DNA from: Knufia peltigerae | Taxonomy: Eukaryota > Ascomycota > Eurotiomycetes > Chaetothyriales > Trichomeriaceae | Direction: 5' to 3' | Assembly (NCBI GenBank): GCA_030247855.1 | Contig: JAPDRN010000061.1 | Coordinates: 62,001 to 126,000, forward strand | DNA: 64,000 bases | Shown: positions 10,108 through 21,549 of the stretch, piece after piece | How the letters are laid out: each line of letters begins with the position of its first letter | How positions within the stretch are numbered: position 1 is the stretch's first letter | Translations under genes and position numbers: made by a program | The notes under the pieces: generated by a model | Database searches by the model: none | The model's input: only the letters and a program-made list of their open reading frames with translations | Told to the model about the DNA's origin: nothing

Positions 10108-13079
10108 TCGATTACTTTAGTGTAGATCGGAAGTTGAGCAGAGCTCGAACCCGGTTTTTGGCTGAACCTCAGCTTCAGCCTCGACTCAAGGACAGGCCCA
10201 CACACCATTAGCTCGCAGGGTGGCAGTACTTGGTCATTGCTTCATTCACAAGGAAAGGCAAACCACAACATCTGTTGAGCTGAACGCCGGGAGAGTTGTC
10301 GCTGGTGCAGGTTATTATGCGGACGCGGAGTGGCTGTCAACATCACACCCCTGTAGAGCTGCATCAGCCACCAGCCTGCATTTCGCCTGCAGCCTTACGG
10401 AGCATCGCAGCAAATCTCGGGTTTTTCCCTTGTTTCCAGCCCCATGTATTCCACTCGTAGCCTATGATGGGCGATCAACCCAGGGGAGGGGGTTTTGTTC
10501 GGTATTGTACAACTACGGGAGGCACATTATCGTTGCTGTGACACGGCATTATTGCACAGGGATGGTCCTATGGAGGACAGGATTCTCTCAGCAGTATGGT
10601 TGGGGGTCCCAAAGTGGCAACTCGTAGAGCAATACGGAGCATTTTCAGCTCGATTGTTCCCTTCTTTTTTCGGTGCATCTCCGAAATCTCGGGACGATGG
10701 ATAGCCACAATCTTGATCCAGATTATCATATTACTCCCTTTTTTGCCGTACAACCATGTCACCTTGACTGAATTTTGCTGTTTTCTCCTCTTGAACCACC
10801 ACCAGATCATCGAAAGTAGCGGTTACTACGGAGCGTACATAAGTTCTTCTTCAGCCTTGGAACAGCAGTAAATGATGTATCTTTTTTGCTTTGGCAAAAT
10901 TAGGATTTAAATTGACTCCAGGGATACTTCAAAGCAGCTCGTCTAGGGCCCCAATGGATCGTTTATCCGTGGCTCAAACGCCCCGAAAGTTAAGTTCCAG
11001 AAGTAAAGACTCTCTAGAGAGCCCGTCACCAAGCTAAGGTTAGGTAGGTACTTGAGGAGGCTTTGTTTTGAGATACTCGTAGAGTGATGCAGGGCGAGCG
11101 GATCCGCAGCTATGGTCATCGCTAAAGGCTCCCCCTCCCCCTTGGCTGTAATGTAGGCCTCCCTGTCTTGGAGTGTTACTGTTTTATTTTACAGTACTGG
11201 AGGACGTGTTCGGATCATCCTATGACTAGGTTGTTTTGGGGCTTTCTTTTCATGCTCCGGACACACAGTACGAGCACCGTGGTCACCGCCTAAGGCTGGC
11301 GGTCGTTTGGTGGCTTGACCGGGGGGGCTGGCAGTATTGTTAGGCTGGAGCGACCAGGGGTCCTTTTGCGCACACTTCGGTTCTTCGATCCAGACGCCCT
11401 GTATGCCGATCGCCAGGACGCGAAGACTGGGGTGTCTCCATCGAACGAATTAGGCGGCGCCTTGTATCGCTTGTTTCTTCGCGAGTCGCCTCACGTTTCT
11501 GGAGGCGAGCCTGACCCTGAGTACGCGAAGTTCAGGTACCTTTTCTCCCCCAACATTGTTACGAGACGACTTACTCAGTACTTCAACACCAAATATCTCA
11601 AATCCCCCCCTATCCTGGTCTTTCGGCGGCGACATCCCAAGTCAAATGGGATTCTATGGATCCCCGCGTAATAGAAAAATGTCGGATCATGATCTCACAC
11701 GAGGCGGTTAGTGGCCCGCCAAAAAAGGCCCGGTCGTGGCCCGTTTCTCCTACCTACCAGGAACCCAGGTACCTACGGATACTTTTGAGGAAACGTCCAC
11801 AAGGCGTCTTTCTCCCCACGGAACCTCTCAATCGGTGCTGGCGTCTTGTTGCTAACTATCGCCTTTAATGGCATGACCGGCTTGGACTTTTTACCGCACA
11901 CCAGTACGGATACCTAGTACGGAGTACCTTGCAGCAAATCCAATCCACGCGGCTACTAATTCCTTGTAACTCGTGGACCTCAACCGCATCATGGAATGGT
12001 CTCCCATGTCAACAACTTTAATCCTTGTTCTGGTGCTTCCGCGCACGGTTCTTCCTGGTCTATCCGGTAAGCGGAAGAGATGATGATTCCGCGCGTGCTG
12101 CAGACAGGGGGATATTTCTGACCGCCTCGTACTACCTACTACATTACAGTACGCACCTTGTTCCCTGGCCACAAGAGCTGTCACTTCTAGAGACACTATC
12201 CGCGGGCAAGGGTCCTTGGGGATTTTTTAGACCTTCGGGTGGAAGACACTCCGTTAAGCCGTTGGCTATCTCTCTAGGCTTCACGTCTGGCCCGTGGTCC
12301 ACTACGAGTATCCCACAGAACACTATCCTCCGTCGAGAGAGTTTCCACGGGAGGACCCCTCCCCATCAGCCAACTCCATACCTGATCCAGCAGGGGCTGA
12401 ACCTGGGCAAGTACCAGTAGTGGTGTCCAGATTTTCACGCCGCACACCGTCTAGTTGCTCATCGCTCTATCCGGTAATCGCCTTCAAGGATGGATCAAGT
12501 CACGGAAAAGTCCTCCCGTTCGCCTCTTCTTTTTTTATTTTGGAACCATCAAATCAACCCTTGCCAAACCCCCCGTCAAACATGTCACCTTCGGCCTGCC
12601 CTTCTCGTGTTTCCTGGAATCTTACAAACGGATACATCGTTACTCGTATGGGTGTGCACGGTGGCTAGTGGTGTGCCGACCTTGTCTCACTGCCCTCCCT
12701 CTTTTTGATTTGGGTTGAAGGGAAGGATTCACTTTGTCACTGTCACTGTCACTGTCACTGTTACCTCGTAAATGATCCTGGTTTTTGGTACTGGAATTTC
12801 GTCGAATGCAATTGAAGCCATGGGAAAGAAGGTGACCGACGACAGCCTTTCTTGATCTCATTCCCTCTCACTCTCTCTATCTTGTTCGTATCCTTTTTCA
12901 TATCGAATCCTTGGATCGCTACAAGTTTCACTTGAACTTATTCCTGTCGCTACCTCAAAAACATCAGAGATCGATATCGTCCTTCGGCACACGCATAAAA
13001 ACCGATCAACCTTTCTCATTCATACCTCGACGCAAAATATCCTACAAAATATCAAATTGGGAAGACGAGTGAGAGAGCA
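10108..13079. other. Long gene-poor stretch
   Basis: Nearly 3 kb with only short, compositionally unremarkable frames in all six readings; I support no gene. It holds one exact TACGGAGTA (11918-11926) and the TGTCAC hexamer repeat. A pyrimidine-rich leader from about 12850 probably belongs to the promoter and 5' UTR of the small Cys-rich gene that follows. Confidence 0.55.
12735..12758. repeat. Hexamer microsatellite (TGTCAC)4
   Basis: Four perfect tandem TGTCAC units followed by a degenerate TGTTAC, about 320 bp upstream of the small Cys-rich gene. Confidence 0.9.
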
Positions 13080-13480
13080 ATGGGCAATAGCAGACGAACC
13101 AATACTGATGTATGTTGAAGCGAACCTTTGATCCTTCCCTTTTATGTTGCCTGCCTTTCACTCTCTTTTACCCTTATTCCTTCTTGTTCCAAACTTGGTC
13201 TGACTTGAAGCTTTGTCATTGAGAATAGCCCGCCGGGACCCGTCTCAATTTTCTTTACACTCAGAAGAATTGTCCCGGCCATGAATATGTTGGCAAACTC
13301 AACGAAGGCCATTCCCCTATGGAATGGACCTGTCACAACTGCGCCAGCCGGACCACCAAGGCCTGGGAGTGCAAGAACTGCGGCTTCCTCATCTGCAACC
13401 TTTGCTCCTTGTACAGCGACAAAGTAACGGGTAAAGTGGCCAAGGATCAACCCGAGTACATTGGTCGAAAATATACCTAG
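13080..13480 (+). CDS. Small two-exon Cys-rich, probably zinc-binding protein (93 aa)
   Basis: Exon 1 (13080-13109, MGNSRRTNTD) joins by a GTATGT...TAG intron to exon 2 (13229-13480). Exon 2 encodes AGTRLNFLYTQKNCPGHEYV, then WTCHNCASRTTKAWECKNCG and FLICNLCSLYSDKVTG, ending QPEYIGRKYT. Cysteines and histidines form C-x2-H, a WTC-x2-C pair, C-x2-C and C-x2-C spacings, an arrangement like a zinc ribbon or RanBP2/RING-like knuckle. The exon lengths sum to exactly 94 codons, the donor and acceptor are canonical, and the leader is pyrimidine-rich. I do not recognise the family or a function. The gene stands alone in an otherwise gene-poor region, and each exon alone would be missed by length filters. 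Confidence 0.68.
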
Positions 13481-15287
13481 TAGTTGAGCTTGGTTACGAC
13501 GACACGTCTTTCTCTCACACACAGTCGCGAAACGAAGACATGATGTTTGATGTACCAATCATTGCTTGCTGTGCCAATCACTTATCTCCGGACAGCATGT
13601 CAGTCTACTCATCATCAAAGTCTCTTTCACTTCTCGACAGTACGAACGACAAACAATGTCCATGGTGGTAGTGATGTGCCAATGCTGCCATTGCCAATCC
13701 TGTTTTCTCCTTCGTAAAACATTTCCCCATGTACAAGAACACATATAAATTACAGGATGGAAAAGCGGAAAAGTACAAGTCTTTGGATTCCTCTTTTTGG
13801 TGTCTCATTTCATAATGGGCGGATCAAGTTGCTTTGGATGGGTGGATGGTTTTGTTTTTGGTGTCGACGTCAAATTTTCAAGGACCTTTATTTCCTCAGC
13901 CTACTACCGACAATCTCAGTCACGATAAAAAGACGACACTATAACCGGCCTCAATATAGACTACGGAGGGAGTATCAGACCCCCTCTGACTTCCGAGAGA
14001 CAGGAACCTCTGGAGTGCTTTCAATGACTACGTGTCAAGCAAGGCGACTACCGACGGCGAACATCTCCAATGTCAGACCTGACATGTAGCCATCTAGATT
14101 CTCTTTTCCTTCTCTTTTGGTTCTTTTCCCATCTGGGATCATTGTCTTTTTAACTAGATCAATCAGTCAAAATCTACACACTACGGGGCGGGAGTTATTT
14201 GGTTTTTCTTGGGCACTCGTGAGTCTGAGTCGCGGGAACCAGACTCAGGAGCGGATCTTTGCTCCCATTCACGTTTGTGTGTCATCAGGCCACTTATATG
14301 ACAAGTACTCGGCTACTACCTAGCCTTGCAAAACACTTAACACTACTGTACAGTCACGGAATGCAGGCATAAAGACAAAAGTCAAGAACATTTTCTCGGC
14401 TTCCCGGTTCCAAAAGTTGAGTTCACTCTCTTATCTCTCTTTTTCTCTCTCTCATACACGGTGAAACCAAAACAAACAAATCTCATTTGGAAAAATACGG
14501 GAAGTAGGATTTCAGGTGAATCCCAAACAAAACCATGGTTGGGTCATCGTCGATTTCGGTTCGCACTGTCACATTGCTGCCCAACTGGTGTACCACTCCA
14601 TAAGACCTAGGTATGCATCCCCCAAGAGTCAAGTACCGACGGGAACACGGAAAGTCTAGGTACGGATACTTTATTCCGGTCACTACTGTGTGTATGCCCT
14701 TTGTTACGGGTTATAATCGTCTTGGATACGGAGTATGTGCAGTCTGATCACTAGCGCACCACCACTACTACTGAGTACTTCTCAAAGTTCTAGACCGTCG
14801 ATCGAGTGGGCAGCCGTGCCAAAGATGATTTTATTCCTCGGGAAGAGGGAGATGACATGGTCTAACCGTACCAAACGCAACGTTGTAGGCACAATGGTAA
14901 GTTACTTGGTTGTGGAAATGATTTGACTTGACGTGGGTTTGGAGTTTCAGGCCTCCCTTTTTGGGATGTTGATGCCCAACAAAGGGGGGGGGCGGCGTAT
15001 TTAATCAATGCTGGTTAACACATACTAACGCTTTACTCCCTAAACGCAATTCGAGAGATGGTACTCCGTAGATCTAGTCGGACCTTCGTGAAGCTGTGGT
15101 TGTACCCCGACTTCCGAAGCTCGAGGAGTGTGCAACGCAACCGAATCACTATGGAATTGGAATAAGACTCTACTCTAGTACTATCTAGACAAGAACTTTG
15201 TACAGATGGGGCTCCGTTGATAGTCTCTGTTATCTAGGTAGTCAACCATCAGCATCATGATCTCCATCATCATCACAGGGCTCCGTC
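13481..15287. other. Gene-poor stretch
   Basis: No supported gene. Two exact copies of the recurrent 9-mer are present: TACGGAGTA at 14727-14735 and its complement at 15062-15070. The first few hundred bases are probably the 3' UTR of the Cys-rich gene. Confidence 0.55.
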
Positions 15288-17409
15288 TCACCAGACACAT
15301 GTTGAGCCCTCATACCAACAGGGATGGGTCCGTCCACCACTATATATTTCTGCTATGGTCCTCATCAGTTCCATACTCAACCCATAAGGATGAAACCCTT
15401 TTGTCCATCGATTTTGAACACCGATACATTGGATTTGTAGGTGTCGACTCTTTTTCACCGCTTGTATCTTTTGCCCAACGTGACCTGCGCCTCTACCTTC
15501 ACCGATATCGTCACCGTCACCTCCACCTCCACCCTCACCCCCAACCATCGCAGCCATTGTCACATCAATATCAAGTACCCCTCGATTCTCACAACGATAC
15601 AAGGCTGCAAAAATCATTTGGACCGGAAATATACACCGTAATTCCACGGCTCGACAGCGACCGTGGGTGGCCGTCTCGTGCAGCTCTTCCAGGGCCATGA
15701 TGAGTCTCATCGCAGCTTGAAGTTCGGTCTTCTCGACCTGTCCGACCTTGTGGTGCTGCGACGACCGACCAACCTTGTCAAGCGATGACGACGATGATGA
15801 CGACGTCGCCGGCGCCGGCGAAAGTCGTAAGAGATGCTGATAACATCCACAAACCAAAACTCTCATCTCCCAATACTGGACCAGAAGAATGAGGAGGCGG
15901 GTTGATGAAAACACAAAACAATTCGGCGACATGTCTTGAAATTCACGAGCCGAGGTCGTCGTCAGTGTCCTTGTCTCCTTGAGGGTTTGAATCCAAGAGT
16001 CGAGGTTGAGATTGAAAAGTTCATGTGCCAACCTCGTTGCTTCAAGCCTGACGTTGGAGTTGTCTGGGAACCGGCGAGCGTGCCTGGTAAGTCGTACAAG
16101 ACGTGCGATTCTTACTGTCGTTTTCATCACAGTCTGCCATGCCTCCCCGATTCCAGGGATGTTTTCGTCAATATCTTTGGGGGGTGGGAATTTGAGCCAT
16201 GTCGTAGTGTCAAAGATTGAGTTTCTACCGACCACAATATCTTGGAAGAGCTTTTGTCAAAAATGTCAGTACAACCCGAACCAGGTCCCCAACGAGTAAT
16301 AGCAAATACAGGATTGTGGCAGAGCTTACCGTCGATTGAAAACTACTATAGTAGATTGATTGACTTAAATCATCATCCCATTTCCTACCTTTGTGGCATA
16401 CTCGATCCAACAAAACACTGAGACCACAGACGTGGAAAGTCCAGCCTAAAGCACCTCTACCGACGATAATCTGAGATCCGGGAATTCGGAATTGTCAATT
16501 AGATGAGAGAGGTGGGAGAGCCGATACGAGAGAGAGAAACTTTACCTCGATCAAATACATCATACGGATGGAGAGAAGGATATCCGAGGTCGGTGGCGTC
16601 GCGTGAGGACCATCTTGCAAGGCGCAACGTATGACCTGCAAAGCCAAACCGTTTGATCTGCGACTCATGGCGAGAGTGGTGCTGTTTCGATGCGTGTAAG
16701 TCATAAGGCTGTCCAACAGGCTACGAGTGGTCGCGGCCACCACTTCACTTGAGCCTATGAGTTTGGGGATCCACCTCTGTAGGTCCCCAAACATGTCCAA
16801 TGGACTATTGGATCGGCGGGTGTGACCGTGGGTGGTGAGTGTCAAAAACCGCGACACCAAATTCATCTGATCGGAAATCGGCTGTCGTGGGATATGCGGA
16901 GGACGAGGAGGAGGGTTCTTGTTCTGCTGTTCAGAATGGTCGTTGCCTTTCGTCATCGCCATCATTTTCTTCCTATCCGTGGGCTTTGAGGCGAATTTCT
17001 GGAAAAGCCCATGCCCAGATTCGGCAGCATAGCTCGACCTCAAGGACAAAATGGCCAGTGGCGTGCTGATGATATCGTCAGGGGTGTTTGTCCGAGTGGT
17101 TCGTTCCGACGACGAATCTCCGTTTGGGTGGTCTGGCGGCGACGGTACAAGGCCGCCGTTGGATTGGTAGACAAAATGCGAGAATTTGCCATATGTGTAC
17201 CGACAGGGTCGACGCACTCTAACGCAGGAACCACACATGGGTTTGACCTCGTCGCACTGGAGGAGAGGAGAGGAGGGGGTTGGTCAGCCTCGCTGCACAT
17301 AAGACTCATCCCGGGTTGACTATATCATGCTCGCCACGAATCATAATAAATCTATACCAACCTTTACTTTTCTTTGACGACAAACGTCGCATTTTCCGAT
17401 CCTTGTCAT
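15288..17409 (-). CDS. Zn(II)2Cys6 fungal transcription factor
   Basis: Four exons, 17409-17362, 17256-16546, 16470-16330 and 16250-15288, give 620 aa. The first join restores a perfect binuclear cluster, MTRIGKCDVCRQRKVKCDEV then KPMCGSCVRVRRPC (C-x2-C-x6-C-x6-C-x2-C-x6-C), right at the N-terminus. The rest is helical with Ser/Pro linkers; around residues 300-350 LFQDIVVGRNSIFDTTTW and the following helices look like the weakly conserved fungal TF middle region. A Gly/Asp-rich tract lies near the C-terminus. It presumably binds CGG triplets in the nucleus; targets are unknown and no pathway genes flank it. Each intron is supported by frame continuity on both sides. Confidence 0.85.
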
Positions 17410-18927
17410 ACTGTTCTGGCTCTTGTTTTGTTTCTCCTTTCAACAAAGTTGGTGAAAAAGTGGATGATCGTTCATGTATTCAGTTTGATCTCGATACCGA
17501 TTCCCGAGCCTTGAGAATTGTTTCATAGTGGAGGGAGAGAGTATATATGTCTCCCCTTTCCCGGCATCCTCAGGCATACATACCTGGTTCGGGGGCGGTG
17601 TAGGAGGTATCTTCAGGAGAGGACATGATATTCTCATCCCGTATGAGCACAAAAACGGTCAAGGGCGCCTTCTCTGCTTCAGCTTCAATCCAGAGCTGGA
17701 CTATGCTGGAATGCATATGGCGGGCCTGACTCTCGCTTAGGTACAATGTGACGCAGGTGATAACGCTTCATTTGCAAGGGTATCGCTGCAACTCATAGCT
17801 TCGAAGTCGATCTTTATTTAAAGTGCTACTTTTTGCGTCTTTGAATTTGTTACGAATAGCGCCCACCCTATTACCCGTAGACCTTCATTTGAGTGAGCGA
17901 TGTTGAATTGTGACTGTTTTCTACGTGTGGTGAGGTTGTGACATATGCTGTAGTGGATCACTTAAAAGCAGCTGGGTGTCCGGATTGCTCCGTACTGCTT
18001 TTTGGTTTAGATTTAAATGGCTTCGCATGTATCTCAGGACGTACAAGTATGTGTGTTCGCCTGTTAGTGTTCACCATACCTTTGGAGGCAGAACGAACTG
18101 TACACAAAATAGATGTTACACGATTGTGGCTGACCAAACAAGGAATTTATTCTAGCAGGGCTCAACTGAAAGTCTTCTGGATCTTAATCAAGGAGCTCTA
18201 AGGTTGAAGGTAACTCGACAAAGATACTTTGGTCCATATTGAATTCTGCTCCGCCTACAGTATGTTCAGTACATCGTAGGGCTGTGATCATATTGTCCAA
18301 TTATGGTATCCCATCTGAAGCGATTGTCAGGCCCCCCAGGGCAGATCTTGAAGCATTGAAACTGCGACATCGCGTCCCGCATTAGCGACCATCCATGATA
18401 CCACCTCACACAGCCAATAACAATGGCCCTCGCAGTTTCGACCTTGAAACGGGAAAATAACAATACTCGGTGGCTGCAAGTTATTGAGGTGGTATCACTT
18501 GAATTATGTCATTCCTCCATCGGCCCCTTTCCATCCAATATCACAGCCTTGTCCATGTTCATCTTCCTACCCATCCTTTGTGATTTTATTCCTGCGTGAT
18601 ACCGACTAATCCAACAACGGCCTCGCATTTCATGCAAGAGAACAGTTAATTCTGCAAAAAGTGTCAGGACGCCCAATCTCGACCAGCGGAAGTGTGCAGG
18701 TTCAAGATGACGATCTACATGTCACCCCGGGCTGAGTACTTTGCCAATATCAACTTCAACCCTCAGCTGATGAGGCTGTTCCACAAAGGTATAAGTATGG
18801 TCTGGTCTCTCTCCTACTTTGAAAAGCCATCTACATCTTCTCTCAGACGAAACAGAATCGGACCTGGAATACCCGGCTCTCTGGATCAATCACTCTTTCC
18901 TTCCCTTTTCAGCATAACGTTTCGTTC
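17410..18927. other. Intergenic between divergent TF and S28 peptidase
   Basis: About 1.5 kb with only short frames and no conserved peptide. It should contain the promoters of both flanking genes. AT-rich patches lie near 17800-17960. Confidence 0.55.
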
Positions 18928-20611
18928 ATGGTCATAGGCATCATGTTTTCCTTTGCGAGCATCCTCACAACTCTCCTTCCCTTCGTTTCTCTATCTGCAT
19001 CATACACTCTCAAAACAGGTCCACCTGTCGTCGCACCGGCGTCCGCCATTCAGCGTGCCGAAAACATCGACACGGGCAACCCATCGAAATGTCCGGCAGG
19101 TACCAAGTTCCTACCACTACCCATCGACTATGCCACCTTCAACAACAATTGGACGGACCCGAAGCAGACCTTTCACATGCAGTATGAAGTCAATGACACC
19201 TTTTACCAACAAGGTGGACCGATTCTCTACTATCAAGGCGCAGAGAACGCGGCCATCACCTGCGTCGAATTCATGAACCTCATGAACTGGGCCAAGGAGA
19301 TCAATGCACTCGTCGTCACCAATGAACACCGGTACTTTGGTATCAGTACACCTTACGGCCTCAACTATTCCGAGTTCGCGACCTGGGATACTGCCCTCAT
19401 GAAGCCGTTAACACCGGACAACGTCCTTCGCGACAGTGTCTCTTTAATCACCTACATCAAGACAAAGGCCTATCCTTCAGCCAAAGACTCCAAGGTCATT
19501 CTGTTAGGTGGTAAGTACACACACGATACGACACTCCTTGGAAGCCTCATCCTCCCTCTCTCTCGGTCTCTAATCCTTGCGTTCATCTCTCATCACCGTC
19601 TCGAACGAACCCAATGTACCTCAGGTGTATCATTGAAGCCGCTAACTTTGGTCTTTTTCCGTCTTCTCAACAGGCTCATACGCAGGTACACTCGCCCTCC
19701 TCTATCGGACACACTATTCCGACTACATCTACGCGACCATCGCCTTGTCCCCCGTGTCAAAAGGTTTGGTGTCGGACCCCAATGACCCCATGATCTACGG
19801 CTTCGGCGACTGGACCAACATGGTCATCAACGACTATTCCGCCGAGGCCGCCAACATCATCCGCCAGGGCATGGTGCAGGTCCGCGAGCATTTTGCGGCC
19901 AAGAACTACAGCGGCCTCCAGACGGGTCTCCGGCTCTGCGAACCTCCAAAGACGCCCGACGACGAGACAAATCTCCTCCAGGCCGTGTTGGGGGGTTACG
20001 TCAACAACCTGCAGTACAACTTTGCCGTCTTTCAGTACCCCTTGCAACGGACCGTCAACGCCACCCTCGCGGCACCCGACCCGTTCGCGGCCGTCGGGGC
20101 TGCCATGGGCGTCTACACCAACATCTCCTACACCACCTGCGTCGATTGGAGCTCGATCAAGCGGCTTCAGGGCCCCTTCAACTACATCCGCTGCACCTAC
20201 CTGCCTTACCCGGGGGCGTATTCCCGTCCGGAGTCTCTCTGGGGCCACGTCACGTCCAAGGCGTGGAACGAGTCGTCGGCGGCCCGGGACTGGGAATGCC
20301 GTCAGGCCTTCAACGTGTCCTCCGTCACCGGGGGCGTTGCGTTCCAAAAGTCCCTCAAGCTCGACCAGGACACGCTCGTCGACACTTCTGGGCTTTTGGT
20401 CACGGAAGGTCTGATCGACCCGACGACCGCACTGGGCCCGGCGTCGTGGCTCCCCGGCCGGGGCCGCAACCATTCTCGCATCATGTGGGTCGGCCAGTCG
20501 GGCCACGGCGAGGTCACCAGGATGCCCGCCGCCACCGACTCGACCGCCTTGACCGAGTCGAGACTGTACATTCTCAACGGCATGAAGGAATGGATTGGTG
20601 TGACAAAGTGA
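18928..20611 (+). CDS. Serine peptidase, family S28 (prolyl carboxypeptidase-like), secreted
   Basis: S28 enzymes remove residues after proline, mostly at acidic pH outside the cell or in vacuoles. Exons 18928-19510 and 19674-20611 give 506 aa. A hydrophobic signal peptide (SFASILTTLLPFVSLSASYT) begins the protein. The core shows QGGPILYYQGAEN, NEHRYFGISTPYG and, across the intron, VILLGGSYAGTLALLYR, which contains the nucleophile Ser of the GGSYxG motif. LVTEGLIDPTTALGP and VGQSGHGEVT near the end are candidates for the acid and base regions. Several N-glycosylation sequons (NWT, NDT, NYS, NVS, NHS) support secretion. A second ATG at 18943 could also be the start. The third-position GC of exon 2 is high, which creates long meaningless frames on the other strand. 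Confidence 0.88.
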
Positions 20612-21549
20612 ACTCGTACCCAGCTGGCTCTCACGCACGGTCTCGACAGCAATCTTGGAAGGAGTGAGATTGTCATGACCAAAGTAACACGGACATGACC
20701 CTTTCGAGGAATTTACGCATGTACTTGCGTTGTGCTTTCAGTTGTACTTTTTTGGTGTCACAATACGGAGTGAATAGTTGATCAGCAATAGGACCCACCC
20801 ACCCACCTCCTCAGTGTTTATGACTTTGATCAGTGAATTTGTACACAACAATCAACAAGGCCAACATCTGACAGTCATGGCTCAGGGTCAAGGCCACATA
20901 TCCTCGATGTGGTGGTCGGCCAACTCTCTTATGCAAATGCAAAGCGAGCAAAAAAGGACCTGGGTTCAAATCCCCCCCAGGTCCGCAATAACAAACCCCC
21001 TTCTTCAGCCCCCCCCTTGCCCAGGAAGATAAAAACATGTCACCTCATTTCCTCGCCTTTTTTTGGTTTTTTTTTCCGAGGTCGACTAAAAGAAACCGAT
21101 TTTCTTCTGGAAGTGAAGAAAAACAAAAACAATTCTTCCCTACCTACGTAGTATTAACCGAGGCCTTGTATGTTTTCAAAAAGTACACTGTCTTACTCCC
21201 TACTCGCGATAAATGACATGTCGGCTCCCAGAACACCTTCGAAAAGATAAGACCTTGCGAGTAATACCAATCCAAAGCCTCAAGAAGTGTAGACCATAGC
21301 CCACGATGTTCGACCTACGCCACAGAACTAAATGGACAAGAAAAAAAAGGATGAGCCTCATAATGTCATTGACGAACCGTAGTTCCTATGCGAGGTATCA
21401 TTATCATATGTATGAACAATGCCTCCAAAAAAAAAACTAACCAACCAATACAGCTCAACTTCCGCATTGGCTACATCAACTGTTCCCTCGAAAAATAAGC
21501 CCTTTGCAGTCGCTAACCAATAACCCCATTTCTCCACGCAATGGTATGA
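20612..21549. other. Intergenic between convergent S28 peptidase and serinc genes
   Basis: About 0.9 kb with homopolymer runs and no supported gene. It contains the hairpin at 20956-20984 described separately and a near-match to the recurrent 9-mer (TACGGAGTG near 20764). Confidence 0.55.
20956..20984 (+). other. Perfect 9-bp hairpin carrying a tRNA T-arm (B-box) sequence
   Basis: GGACCTGGG at 20956-20964 pairs perfectly with CCCAGGTCC at 20976-20984. The segment includes GGTTCAAATCC, an exact match to the RNA polymerase III B-box consensus. A TGGCTCAGGG (A-box-like) sequence lies about 85 bp upstream. No cloverleaf can be folded: the T-stem mispairs and no anticodon arm fits. It is therefore not a functional tRNA; it could be a tRNA- or SINE-derived relic, or chance. 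Confidence 0.3.

Noticed and set aside
10220..10627. 135-codon plus-strand frame after the PRPP synthetase
   Set aside because: No recognisable domain; lies in the 3' flank and ends in unrelated low-quality composition.
19757..20638. 293-codon minus-strand open frame
   Set aside because: It is antisense to the S28 peptidase exon, where GC-rich third positions remove stops; its Gly/Arg/Val-rich translation has no family features.
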